From assembly GCF_005877905.1 (NCBI RefSeq), contig NZ_SWDV01000012.1, forward strand, positions 62,001-126,000: a DNA stretch of 64,000 bases, in the 5' to 3' direction. The notes under the pieces are model-generated. The model did not search any database. It saw only the letters and a list, made by a program, of their open reading frames with translations, and was not told the origin of the DNA. Each line of letters starts with the position of its first letter. Position 1 is the stretch's first letter. The translations under genes and the position numbers were made by a program. Source of the stretch: Pseudomonas nicosulfuronedens (GTDB lineage: Bacteria > Pseudomonadota > Gammaproteobacteria > Pseudomonadales > Pseudomonadaceae). This document shows positions 17,207 to 24,883 of the stretch, in pieces.

Positions 17207-18274
17207 ATGTTCAAGACCATCGAATCGGAAGTCGTGAAACAGCACGTTTCACCTGAACTGCGCGCCGAGTTCCTGCAACATGATTTCGAGCGGCTAAAAG
17301 GCTTCAGCCTGCTGGTATTCGGCATCAGCATCGGTATCTGGCTTCTCTTCGACCTGATCGTCAGCTTCCAGACCGGCCAGGGTTTCAGCTACATCTCGCT
17401 ACTGTTCCTCGCCGCCTTCCTCGTCCTCTTCGCCCTCACTGCCGCCGCCCGCCGCGCCCTGCACTTCTACCTGATCAACTTTGCCTTTGTCGTGACTTTT
17501 GCCTGGGGAGCCCGCCTGCTGATCGAGGGCATACCCAGCGACGTCCGCCAGGCCTGGCTGGTGATCTGCGCCTCCACCGTGCTTTACAGCGCGACGGTAT
17601 TGCCGCTGAACCGCCCGGCCTTCTTCGCGGTATTGCTCGTCACCTGGGTGCTGCTCAACCCGTTCCTGGGCAACGTGCCCGAGTTCAATGTGCGGCACAG
17701 CATGCTGATCTGCTATCCGGTCTTCATCAGCGCGCTCACGGTGTACATCTTCCACCACCTCAGCCAGGCCAAGCTGCACAACTACGCCATGGCCCGTCTG
17801 CTGCTGGACCAGGCCTACATCGATACCCTCACCGGTATTCCCAACCGCCGCTCATTCATGGCCCGGGTGGGCAAGCGCCTGGAAGAAGACGGCGAGCAAC
17901 GCTACCTGGCGATGATCGACATCGACCATTTCAAACGGGTCAACGACACCTACGGCCACGACATCGGCGACGAAGTACTGACCCGTGTCGCGCTGGCGAT
18001 CAAGCATCAAATGGGTGACTTCGAATTCGCCCGGCTGGGCGGCGAGGAGTTCGGCCTGTACCTCTGGGGCCTGAATGCCGACCAGGCGCAGGCGCGGCTC
18101 GAGCAATTGCGCCAGGCCACCGCAGACTTGCCCGGCCACCCCAACGTCACCATCAGCCTGGGCCTCGCCCACCTGAGCCTGGAGGGCAGTCTCAGCGAAG
18201 CGTTGATCAAGGCTGACAAGGCGCTCTACAGCTCCAAGCACAATGGCCGCAATCGAACGACCTATTCGCCCTGA
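17207..18274 (+). CDS. Membrane diguanylate cyclase (GGDEF), Nfr cluster
   Basis: A 355-residue protein with a six-helix N-terminal membrane region (about residues 32-185) and a C-terminal GGDEF domain. The catalytic signature is GGEEF at 278-282, preceded by DTLTGIPNRRSFM at 206-218 and MIDIDHFKRVNDTYGHDIGDEVL, so the cyclase should be active. The inhibitory I-site RxxD, expected nine to six residues before GGEEF, is absent (M and F occupy the key places), so it probably lacks product feedback. It follows the DUF4434 gene by 96 bases on the same strand, before a terminator at 18283. Local supply of c-di-GMP to NfrB is the natural inference, paralleling the dedicated cyclase described for E. 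coli NfrB. Confidence 0.88.
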   Translation: MFKTIESEVVKQHVSPELRAEFLQHDFERLKGFSLLVFGISIGIWLLFDLIVSFQTGQGFSYISLLFLAAFLVLFALTAAARRALHFYLINFAFVVTFAWGARLLIEGIPSDVRQAWLVICASTVLYSATVLPLNRPAFFAVLLVTWVLLNPFLGNVPEFNVRHSMLICYPVFISALTVYIFHHLSQAKLHNYAMARLLLDQAYIDTLTGIPNRRSFMARVGKRLEEDGEQRYLAMIDIDHFKRVNDTYGHDIGDEVLTRVALAIKHQMGDFEFARLGGEEFGLYLWGLNADQAQARLEQLRQATADLPGHPNVTISLGLAHLSLEGSLSEALIKADKALYSSKHNGRNRTTYSP

Positions 18275-18282
18275 GTAGAACG

Positions 18283-18309
18283 AAAAAGGCCCGCATAGGC
18301 GGGCCTTTT
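18283..18309 (+). terminator. Terminator after the Nfr cluster
   Basis: AAAAAGGCCCGC and GCGGGCCTTTT form a strong hairpin with an ATAG loop, ending in a T tract just after the cyclase stop. It also closes the cluster against the convergent tRNA gene. Confidence 0.85.
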
Positions 18310-18314
18310 CATAC

Positions 18315-18391
18315 TGGTGTCCCGGAGAGGGGTCGAACCTCCAACCTTCCCCTTAGGAGGGGGACGCTCTATCCAATTGAGCTACCGGGAC
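18315..18391 (-). tRNA. tRNA-Arg (anticodon CCT)
   Basis: The minus strand folds as a 77-base tRNA: acceptor GTCCCGG/CCGGGAC, D-arm GCTC-AATTGGATA-GAGC, anticodon arm TCCCC-CTCCTAA-GGGGA, T-arm with TTCGACC, and an encoded CCA at 18315-18317. The anticodon CCT reads the rare arginine codon AGG. Confidence 0.93.
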
Positions 18392-18483
18392 AATCGGGTC
18401 GGCATGTTAACCACCGACAAGCGATTTGTCATGCCGCCGCCACCGACGCGGTCCATAATTTCGCCGTCAGCCGGAGAAACGCC

Positions 18484-18960
18484 ATGATCACAGACGACGG
18501 TGCCCTGCCCGATTCCCCTTTCGCCACCTTCGATGTGCGCGTCGCCACGGCAGACGATGCGGCGGCCCTGGCTCCGCTGCTGCAGCAACTGGGCACGCGT
18601 GACCCGCTGCCCGACACGGCGTTGCTCGCCCTCGCCCTGAGCGATCAGCAACCTTCGCGGGTGACGCTGATCGCCGAGCGCGATGGAGCCTTGCTTGGCA
18701 CCTGCACGTTGCACCTGATCGAACACATCGCCCACGGTTTCGCCCGCTCGGCGATCCTCGAGGACATGGTGGTGGACAGCCGCGCACGAGGCCAAGGCAT
18801 CGGCCAGGCGCTGATCGGCCGGGCCGTGGAATGGGCGCGGGATTGGAAGTGCTACAAGCTGGCCCTCTCCAGCCACCAGGACCGGGAAATGGCGCACCGC
18901 TTCTATGCGGCGATGGGCTTCGCGCCCCACGGTGTCAGCCTCTCACTGAACCTGGACTGA
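18484..18960 (+). CDS. GNAT acetyltransferase, PhnO-like
   Basis: A 158-residue GNAT-fold acyltransferase. The acetyl-CoA-binding segment is VVDSRARGQGIGQALIGRAVEWA (motif A, R-x-x-G-x-G), and the final strand pair is REMAHRFYAAMGF. By eye it resembles E. coli PhnO, an aminoalkylphosphonate N-acetyltransferase, in the pattern LHL-x-x-H-x-x-H before the acidic strand, the ARG loop and the AHRFY segment. The ATG at 18484 is preceded by GGAG. It converges on phnN and the two 3' ends overlap by 26 bases. A phosphonate role is supported by that neighbour but is an inference; many GNAT proteins acetylate other amines or protein termini. Confidence 0.7.
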   Translation: MITDDGALPDSPFATFDVRVATADDAAALAPLLQQLGTRDPLPDTALLALALSDQQPSRVTLIAERDGALLGTCTLHLIEHIAHGFARSAILEDMVVDSRARGQGIGQALIGRAVEWARDWKCYKLALSSHQDREMAHRFYAAMGFAPHGVSLSLNLD

Positions 18961-19528
18961 CCTCAGCTGGCGCCTGGGCATCCGGGGGAGCGAGCAGGTC
19001 CAGCAGATGACCGACCGTTACCTCCAGGGACACCGAGTTATCCAGCTCCACCAACGGCCCCGGCAGGCCATCGGCGAAGTGCGCATTGCGCGCCAGGCGC
19101 TCCTCGATTTCCGCCAGCGTCTCCCGTCCGCGCTTGAGCAGGCGTTGACGCAACACCTCGGAGTCGACCTTCAGCAGCACGGCGATCAACTGCGGATAAC
19201 GGCGACGAGCCTCGGGCAGGTACTTGCGCGAACCATTGACCAGTACGTCATGGCCGGCGGCCAGCCAGTCATCGATTTCGCGGGGAATGCCATAGTGCAG
19301 GCCATTGGCGCGCCAACTCATGGCGAACGCACCGGAGCGCTCCAGTTCGGTGAACTCGTCGACGCTCACCGAGTGAGCTTCTTCACCATGCGCCTCGGCG
19401 GAACGGGTGATGACGCGCCGGACGATCCGGCAATCCATCGCGGCCAGCGGAACGCTGGCGGCCTGCAACACGCTGTCCTTGCCAGAGCCCGAAGGGCCCA
19501 TCAGGAAAATCAGTCTGCCTGGGGTCAT
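18935..19528 (-). CDS. phnN: Ribose 1,5-bisphosphate phosphokinase PhnN
   Basis: A 197-residue guanylate-kinase-like P-loop enzyme beginning MTPGRLIFLMGPSGSGKDSVL. The GPSGSGKDS loop and the later RRVITRSAEAHGEEAHSV segment are typical of PhnN, which phosphorylates ribose 1,5-bisphosphate to PRPP, the last step of the C-P lyase pathway. In P. aeruginosa phnN is at the end of the large phn operon next to amrZ. Here amrZ is still the neighbour but phnC-phnM are absent from the 485 bases between them. The gene looks intact. It may therefore serve a C-P lyase encoded elsewhere or an alternative PRPP route. Confidence 0.88.
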   Translation of the reverse strand: MTPGRLIFLMGPSGSGKDSVLQAASVPLAAMDCRIVRRVITRSAEAHGEEAHSVSVDEFTELERSGAFAMSWRANGLHYGIPREIDDWLAAGHDVLVNGSRKYLPEARRRYPQLIAVLLKVDSEVLRQRLLKRGRETLAEIEERLARNAHFADGLPGPLVELDNSVSLEVTVGHLLDLLAPPDAQAPAEVSPGSVRG

Positions 19529-20013
19529 GAGACTCTCGGTGCGCCGGCGGCTCGGCGCTACTTCAATTCTGATCCGCGGGGCGGATAATACTCCGAGCCT
19601 TGTGCGATATCAGTGAAAACACAATATCAACGGCCGCCGACCCGGCTTTCCCTGACTCACCATCGGGCGCTGTGCCATCATGGCTATCCGCGACGAAGTG
19701 CTCTCATCAGACTGCCCAACGGCAGACAGGCTCACGGCACATATCGACTACGCTGACGGATATGGGCAAATCGCCAGCTTTCCCTTTAACTCCCATCCAA
19801 AGAAGGGTCTGCCTAGGCGGTCTCATTTCGGACGATTGGTGCTGGCATTTAGCCTTCACCCGAGACACAATATGCCGAAGGTTTGACGTCAAGTTATTGG
19901 ATATTTTTCAAAAGCTTTGACGACGCGCTGAACGGCCACTGGAAATCGCTGTCAAAGGGCCTGAACGAACGCTGACCCATGGCATCGGCCTCCCTGACTT
20001 ACAGGTTTAAAGT
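19529..20013. other. Intergenic region between phnN and amrZ
   Basis: The 485 bases have no convincing gene. The stretch 19600-19930 is visibly richer in A and T than the flanks, and two overlapping short frames (19600-19920 and 19680-19886) lack ribosome sites and family features. The region must contain the promoter of amrZ and probably of phnN. I found no clear AlgU-type (GAACTT-N16-TCTGA) promoter of the kind known for amrZ in P. aeruginosa. Confidence 0.6.
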
Positions 20014-20346
20014 ATGCGCCCATTGAAACAGGCAACCCCCACCTACTCCAGCCGTACCGCTGACAAGTTCGTCGTACGTCTGCCCGAAGGCATGCGTGAG
20101 CGTATCGCCGACGTCGCTCGCAGCCACCACCGCAGCATGAACTCCGAGATCATTGCGCGTCTCGAACAGAGCCTGCTGCAGGAAGGTGCCCTGCAGGACA
20201 ACCTGGGCATCCGCCTGGACAGCCCGGAACTCAGCCTGCACGAGCGCGAACTGCTGCAGCGCTTCCGCCAGCTGACCCATCGTCAGCAGAATGCGCTGAT
20301 CGCCCTGATCGCGCACGATGCCGAGATGGCACAGAACGACGCCTGA
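20014..20346 (+). CDS. amrZ: AmrZ, ribbon-helix-helix transcription factor
   Basis: A 110-residue Arc/MetJ-class regulator. The sequence [19 protein letters not shown] followed by [20 protein letters not shown] and [15 protein letters not shown] is almost that of P. aeruginosa AmrZ. Its flexible N-terminus precedes the DNA-contacting beta strand (KFVVRL), two helices follow, and a C-terminal tetramerisation region comes after residue 65. AmrZ controls alginate, motility and, in several pseudomonads, c-di-GMP enzymes and exopolysaccharide genes. It lies about 1.7 kb from the diguanylate cyclase of the Nfr cluster, so cross-regulation is worth considering. A terminator follows at 20368. Confidence 0.95.
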   Translation: MRPLKQATPTYSSRTADKFVVRLPEGMRERIADVARSHHRSMNSEIIARLEQSLLQEGALQDNLGIRLDSPELSLHERELLQRFRQLTHRQQNALIALIAHDAEMAQNDA

Positions 20347-20367
20347 TTCGTTCGCGACACCCGAAAC

Positions 20368-20390
20368 AGCCGGCCTCGAGCCGGCTTTTT
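20368..20390 (+). terminator. Terminator of amrZ
   Basis: AGCCGGC-CTCGA-GCCGGCT hairpin followed by TTTT, about 20 bases after the amrZ stop. Confidence 0.85.
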
Positions 20391-20429
20391 CATGCCCGCG
20401 ATTTACCGGCGCCATGCAATGGCAGACAC

Positions 20430-20457
20430 AAAAAAGCCGCCTCGCGGGCGGCCTTTT
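20430..20457 (-). terminator. Terminator of mgtE
   Basis: GCCGCC and GGGCGGC pair around a short loop and are flanked by A and T runs, so the hairpin can stop transcription from the left or from mgtE on the right. Confidence 0.8.
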
Positions 20458-20471
20458 CGGCGGAGCTGGCG

Positions 20472-21914
20472 CTACATCAGGAACAGCGTAGCCAGTCCGA
20501 GGAAGATGAAGAATCCGCCACTGTCGGTCATGGCGGTAATCATCACGCTGGAGCCCATGGCCGGGTCGCGCCCCAGGCGCAACAGTGTCATCGGGATCAG
20601 CACGCCCATCAGCGCAGCGAGCAGCAGGTTCAGCGTCATGGCGCCAGTCATGACCGCGCCCAGCTCCCAGTTGCCGTACAGGTAGAAGGCGACCAGGCCG
20701 ATCACCCCGCCCCATACCAGGCCGTTCACCAACGCCACGCCCAGCTCCTTGCGCAGCAGGCGGTTGGCACTGCTGGTCTGGATCTGGTCCAGGGCCATGG
20801 CGCGGACAATCATGGTGATGGTCTGGTTGCCGGAGTTGCCGCCAATACCGGCGACGATGGGCATCAGTGCAGCCAGCGCCACCAGCTTCTCGATGGAACC
20901 TTCGAACAGGCCGATCACCCGTGAGGCGATGAAGGCGGTGACCAGGTTGGTGGCCAGCCAGGCCCAGCGGTTGCCGACCGACTTCCAGACCGAGGCGAAG
21001 ATGTCTTCCTCTTCGCGCAGACCGGCCATGTTCAGGACTTCGCTTTCGCTTTCCTCACGGATCAGGTCGACCATCTCGTCGATGGTCAGACGGCCAATGA
21101 GCTTGCCGTTCTTGTCCACTACAGGGGCAGAAATCAGGTCGTAACGCTCGAACGCCTGAGCGGCGTCGTAGCCATCCTCGTCAGGCGTGAAAGTCACCGG
21201 GTCGGTGGCCATGACCTCGGCCACGTCCTTGTCCGGGTCGTTCACCAGCAGCCGCTTGATCGGCAGCACACCCTTGAGCACGCCGTCGTAGTCGACGACG
21301 AAGAGCTTGTCGGTGTGGCCCGGCAGTTCCTTCAGGCGACGCAGGTAGCGCAGCACCACTTCCAGGCTGACGTCATCGCGGATGGTGACCATCTCGAAGT
21401 CCATCAGCGCACCGACCTGGTCTTCCTCGTAGGAGAGCGCCGAGCGCACACGCTCGCGCTGCTGCTGATCGAGGCTTTCCATCAACTCGTGGACCACATC
21501 GCGCGGCAGTTCCGGCGCGAGGTCCGCGAGTTCGTCGGCGTCCATGTCCCTGGCCGCGGCGAGGATCTCGTGATCGTCCATGTCGGCGATCAGGGTCTCC
21601 CGCACGGAGTCGGACACTTCGAGGAGGATGTCGCCGTCGCGCTCGGCCTTGACCAACTGCCAGACCGTCAGGCGGTCGTCCAGTGGAAGGGACTCGAGGA
21701 TGTGGGCGATGTCGGCCGGGTGCAGCTCTTCCAGTTTGCGCTGGAGTTCCGCCAGGTTCTGGCGGTGCACGAGGTTTTCGACGAGGTCTTGATGCTGGCC
21801 TTCCTGACGGTGCGTCAGGTCTTCCATCAGCTTGTGCTTGTGCAGCAGGTCGACCACCTGGTTCAGGCGGTCCTGCAGGCTTTCCTGCGGCTTCTTGGCT
21901 TCTACTTCGGTCAT
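20472..21914 (-). CDS. mgtE: Magnesium transporter MgtE
   Basis: A 480-residue Mg2+ channel starting MTEVEAKKPQESLQDRLNQVV. The order of domains is normal: a cytoplasmic N domain (about 30-160), a tandem CBS pair (about 160-285, including TDPVTFTPDEDGYDAAQAF), a plug helix, and five membrane helices with the pore-lining sequences MPIVAGIGGNSGNQTITMIV and ALMGVLIPMTLLRLG. The ATG at 21914 has GGAG six bases upstream, preferred over an ATG four codons earlier. In P. aeruginosa MgtE also influences virulence gene expression through the Gac/Rsm route. The 322 bases upstream hold its leader, but I recognise no known magnesium riboswitch there. Confidence 0.95.
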   Translation of the reverse strand: MTEVEAKKPQESLQDRLNQVVDLLHKHKLMEDLTHRQEGQHQDLVENLVHRQNLAELQRKLEELHPADIAHILESLPLDDRLTVWQLVKAERDGDILLEVSDSVRETLIADMDDHEILAAARDMDADELADLAPELPRDVVHELMESLDQQQRERVRSALSYEEDQVGALMDFEMVTIRDDVSLEVVLRYLRRLKELPGHTDKLFVVDYDGVLKGVLPIKRLLVNDPDKDVAEVMATDPVTFTPDEDGYDAAQAFERYDLISAPVVDKNGKLIGRLTIDEMVDLIREESESEVLNMAGLREEEDIFASVWKSVGNRWAWLATNLVTAFIASRVIGLFEGSIEKLVALAALMPIVAGIGGNSGNQTITMIVRAMALDQIQTSSANRLLRKELGVALVNGLVWGGVIGLVAFYLYGNWELGAVMTGAMTLNLLLAALMGVLIPMTLLRLGRDPAMGSSVMITAMTDSGGFFIFLGLATLFLM

Positions 21915-22236
21915 AGCACGCTCCACCCCCAGTGGCAGAACGGGCCAGAGGGGATCAATACATCAGGTCGTGTGTACGCAATCGGGGTTCTGAGTAACTA
22001 CTGGGTAAGTCCATGGTGGTGTCCCATGCGCCCATCGAGGGCAGATGCGGGAAATGATAACACTCCGGGGTGTAATAGGCGTTACAAAATGGCGGCCAGA
22101 ACAATCGCTTGCGGGCGAAAGTTCACTGGCGAATCACTGCCCGGTTCGACGCCCGAAAGCTCCCACAGGACACCCGGCCCCGACTGACAATTTCCACTCC
22201 TAGGCTGCAGGCAGGCCCGCCATCACGGAGGAAACC
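21915..22236. other. Divergent promoter region, mgtE and DUF4124 gene
   Basis: A 322-base gene-free stretch between divergent genes. It contains a small palindrome ACACTCCGGGGTGT near 22061 and no repeats of the other families. No riboswitch class is recognisable. It must carry both promoters. Confidence 0.5.
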
Positions 22237-22761
22237 ATGCGCCTGCCTGCCCTGCTCTGCTCACTCCTGATTCCACTCGTACCGACCAGCGAGGCGGCCT
22301 CGGTGTTTCGCTGCACTGCGGCCGACGGCAGCGTGCTGTTCAGTCAGTATGGCTGCCCGGTGGAGCGGCAGCAGGAAATCCAGGAGGCGAACAACCCCAC
22401 ACCCGGCAGCGGCGAGCCGGTGCCAATGGCAAACCCGCAAGAGCCTGCCCTTCAGAAGCCTGTAGCGCGCAGCAGGGGCCAGAGCAAGGAGACCGAGCAC
22501 GAGTCAGTTGTGGTTGTCGGCGAACAGCAGAATGGCTGCGGCAACCGCGTTACGGGCAACACACGGCGCAAGGCGATCATCGAGGGGCGCGTGAGGACGG
22601 GAATGACGCGTCGCGACGTGGAAAGCGCCCTGGGGAGGCCAGACAGGGTCAGCCAGCACAACGAGACGTTGCGCTATCACTACGAAGCGGGCAAGAAACA
22701 GGGCGCACGCACCGTAACCTTCGACGAAGACGGTTGCGTGATGGGTAAGGCGAAACGCTGA
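22237..22761 (+). CDS. DUF4124 protein with BamE/OmlA-like tail, secreted
   Basis: A 174-residue exported protein of unknown function. The signal peptide MRLPALLCSLLIPLVPTSEA is cut before ASVFRC. The DUF4124 motif follows (VFRCTAADGSVLFSQYGCP, with its two conserved cysteines). A proline- and glutamine-rich linker leads to RTGMTRRDVESALGRPDRV, similar to the repeated unit of SmpA/OmlA/BamE proteins, and two more cysteines (NGC, DGC) lie in the second half, so disulphides are likely. ATG at 22237 has GGAGG eight bases upstream. It may act in envelope maintenance; no function is known to me. Confidence 0.8.
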   Translation: MRLPALLCSLLIPLVPTSEAASVFRCTAADGSVLFSQYGCPVERQQEIQEANNPTPGSGEPVPMANPQEPALQKPVARSRGQSKETEHESVVVVGEQQNGCGNRVTGNTRRKAIIEGRVRTGMTRRDVESALGRPDRVSQHNETLRYHYEAGKKQGARTVTFDEDGCVMGKAKR

Positions 22762-22790
22762 GCGCACAGACCACGTTTTCGAAGGCAAAG

Positions 22791-22820
22791 AAAAAGGGCC
22801 TGCATTTCTGCAGGCCCTTT
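22791..22820 (+). terminator. Terminator after the DUF4124 gene
   Basis: AAAGGGCCTGCA and TGCAGGCCCTTT form a perfect hairpin with a TTTC loop. It can also terminate transcription of the tRNA on the opposite strand. Confidence 0.85.
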
Positions 22821-22826
22821 CGTATA

Positions 22827-22903
22827 TGGCGCACTCAGGAGGATTCGAACCTCCGACCGCTCGGTTCGTAGCCGAGTACTCTATCCAGCTGAGCTATGAG
22901 TGC
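22827..22903 (-). tRNA. tRNA-Arg (anticodon ACG)
   Basis: The minus strand gives acceptor GCACTCA/TGAGTGC with G discriminator and encoded CCA at 22827-22829, D-arm GCTCAGCTGGATAGAGT, anticodon arm CTCGG-CTACGAA-CCGAG and T-loop TTCGAATC. ACG (A34 becoming inosine) reads CGU/CGC/CGA. It is the usual neighbour of rsmA in Pseudomonas. Confidence 0.95.
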
Positions 22904-23010
22904 GCTGATGAGGGCGCAAATTCTAGAGCGATTCTTCTGACCTGTCAACAAGATTTTTCAATCTTTTCAGTCACTTACGTAACCGGACAACTCATCGCAC
23001 CAGGAGATGC

Positions 23011-23103
<93 letters not shown>

Positions 23104-23173
23104 GCAACACGGGGCGCATGATATCCATGTTTTCCCCGTTTGCAAAGGAAATTTTAGAAAAATTTTAGAAAAA

Positions 23174-23359
23174 TTAATGGTTTGGTTCTTGGTCTTTCTC
23201 TTTCTGGATGCGCTGGTAGATTTCCTCACGGTGCACGGCGACTTCCTTCGGAGCATTCACACCGATGCGCACCTGATTTCCTTTGACGCCCAGCACAGTC
23301 ACGGTGACGTCATCACCGACCATCAGGGTCTCTCCGACCCGGCGAGTCAGAATCAGCAT
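23174..23359 (-). CDS. rsmA: RsmA/CsrA post-transcriptional regulator
   Basis: A 61-residue RNA-binding protein, [18 protein letters not shown] through to EKDQEPNH, which looks the same as P. aeruginosa RsmA. The beta1 strand LTRRVGE and the [12 protein letters not shown] helix carry the known RNA contacts (R44 is within VHREE). RsmA dimers bind A(N)GGA hairpins at ribosome sites and control exopolysaccharides, motility and virulence. The ATG at 23359 is preceded by AAGGAGAAAGGA; a longer upstream reading is not supported. It lies between lysC and the tRNA genes, the normal order. Confidence 0.97.
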   Translation of the reverse strand: MLILTRRVGETLMVGDDVTVTVLGVKGNQVRIGVNAPKEVAVHREEIYQRIQKEKDQEPNH

Positions 23360-23506
23360 TCCTTTCTCCTTACGTGTTACGGGATAAGCAGTCTGCAAAA
23401 AAAGAAATGGTGGCAGATTCGTATAGATCAAGTGCACGAATCCTTCACCCAAGTATTGACCAGTCCTGCCGGAAAGAAAGTTCCTGACAGCCGGTCAAAA
23501 ACGACA

Positions 23507-23532
23507 AAAGGCGCGGGTTAGCCGCGCCTTTC
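23507..23532 (-). terminator. Terminator of lysC
   Basis: AAAGGCGCGG and CCGCGCCTTT form a perfect 10-bp hairpin just past the lysC stop, with a T-rich stretch on the minus strand after it. Confidence 0.8.
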
Positions 23533-23546
23533 GATTATTGCTCCCC

Positions 23547-24782
23547 TTACTCGCCCTGTCGGGCCGGGGCGTCGAGTTCAAAAGCGGTGTGCAGGGCACG
23601 GACCGCCAGCTCGAGGTACTTCTCTTCGATAACCACGGACACCTTGATTTCCGAGGTGGAGATCATCTGGATGTTGATGGTCTCCTTGGCCAGGGCTTCG
23701 AACATGCGGCTGGCAACACCGGCGTGGGAGCGCATGCCGACGCCGACGATGGAAACCTTGGCGATGTTGGTGTCGCCTGTCGCTTCGCGCGCACCGATGG
23801 TGGTGGCAGTCTGCTTGAGGATTTCCAGGGCGGCCTGGTAGTCGTTGCGGTGCACGGTGAAGGTGAAGTCGGTGGTGTTATCGTGCGCGACGTTCTGCAC
23901 GATCATGTCGACTTCTACATTGGCGGCACTGATCGGGCCGAGAATCTTGAAAGCAACGCCGGGGGTATCCGGTACGCCACGGATGGTCAGCTTGGCTTCG
24001 TCGCGGTTGAAGGCGATGCCGGAGATGATCGGCTGTTCCATGGATTCCTCTTCATCAAGGGTAATGAGGGTGCCCGGACCCTCCTGGAAGCTGTGCAGCA
24101 CGCGCAGCGGGACGTTGTACTTGCCGGCGAATTCCACCGAACGGATCTGCAGCACCTTGGAGCCGAGGCTGGCCATTTCCAGCATCTCTTCGAAGGTGAT
24201 CTTGTCCAGGCGACGAGCCTGCGGCACGACGCGGGGGTCGGTGGTGTAGACGCCATCGACATCGGTGTAGATCTGGCACTCATCGGCCTTCAGTGCCGCC
24301 GCCAGGGCTACGCCGGTGGTATCGGAACCGCCACGACCGAGGGTGGTGATGTTGCCCTGCTCGTCCACACCCTGGAAGCCAGCGACCACGACTACGCGGC
24401 CGGCTTTCAGATCTGCGCGAATGTTCGCATCGTCGATGCTCAGGATACGCGCCTTGGTGTGGGAACTGTCGGTCAGGATGCGGACCTGGTTACCGGTGTA
24501 GGAAACCGCCGGCACGCCACGTTTCATCAGCGCCATGCTCAGCAGGGCGATGGTTACCTGCTCGCCAGTGGAGACCATCACGTCCAGCTCGCGCGGAATC
24601 GGCTGGTCCATGATCTGTTTCGCCAGACCAATCAGGCGGTTGGTCTCGCCGCTCATGGCGGATACCACCACGACGATGTCGTCGCCCGCCTCACGGAATT
24701 TCTTCACCTTCTCGGCTACCTGCTCGATTCTCTCGACGGTGCCGACGGAGGTCCCTCCAAACTTCTGTACGATCAAAGCCAT
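23547..24782 (-). CDS. lysC: Aspartate kinase
   Basis: A 411-residue aspartokinase that phosphorylates aspartate, the entry to lysine, threonine, methionine and diaminopimelate synthesis. The N-terminus MALIVQKFGGTSVGTVERI holds the KFGGTS nucleotide motif. GRGGSDTTGVALAAALKAD and QIYTDVDGVYTTDPR are the catalytic regions, and two ACT domains from about residue 265 give feedback control (GVPDTPGVAFKILGPISAANV is the first). Related lysC genes contain an internal start for a separate ACT-only subunit; a methionine lies in a suitable place (SMEQPIISGIAF), so this may apply here. It lies 101 bases after alaS on the same strand. Confidence 0.97.
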   Translation of the reverse strand: MALIVQKFGGTSVGTVERIEQVAEKVKKFREAGDDIVVVVSAMSGETNRLIGLAKQIMDQPIPRELDVMVSTGEQVTIALLSMALMKRGVPAVSYTGNQVRILTDSSHTKARILSIDDANIRADLKAGRVVVVAGFQGVDEQGNITTLGRGGSDTTGVALAAALKADECQIYTDVDGVYTTDPRVVPQARRLDKITFEEMLEMASLGSKVLQIRSVEFAGKYNVPLRVLHSFQEGPGTLITLDEEESMEQPIISGIAFNRDEAKLTIRGVPDTPGVAFKILGPISAANVEVDMIVQNVAHDNTTDFTFTVHRNDYQAALEILKQTATTIGAREATGDTNIAKVSIVGVGMRSHAGVASRMFEALAKETINIQMISTSEIKVSVVIEEKYLELAVRALHTAFELDAPARQGE

Positions 24783-24883
24783 TTCAAAAGCCGCCTGATT
24801 CCTGAAGGGCGCCCATTAAACATGCATCACCGCATGCTGCCAAGGCCCGCCGGACGCGCTGCGGGCCCCGTATTTCAGGGCCT

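Noticed and set aside
19600-19920. Two short frames (106 and 68 residues) between phnN and amrZ
   Set aside because: No ribosome site, no family features, and unusual composition; more likely non-coding.
19529-20013. An AlgU (sigma 22) promoter for amrZ as in P. aeruginosa
   Set aside because: No GAACTT-N16/17-TCTGA match was found by eye; the promoter remains undefined.
21915-22236. A magnesium riboswitch ahead of mgtE
   Set aside because: No M-box-like helices could be recognised, and Pseudomonas mgtE is not known to me to have one.
23360-23452. A 31-residue N-terminal extension of rsmA
   Set aside because: The known 61-residue protein starts at 23359 with an excellent ribosome site; the extension lies in A/T-rich leader DNA.
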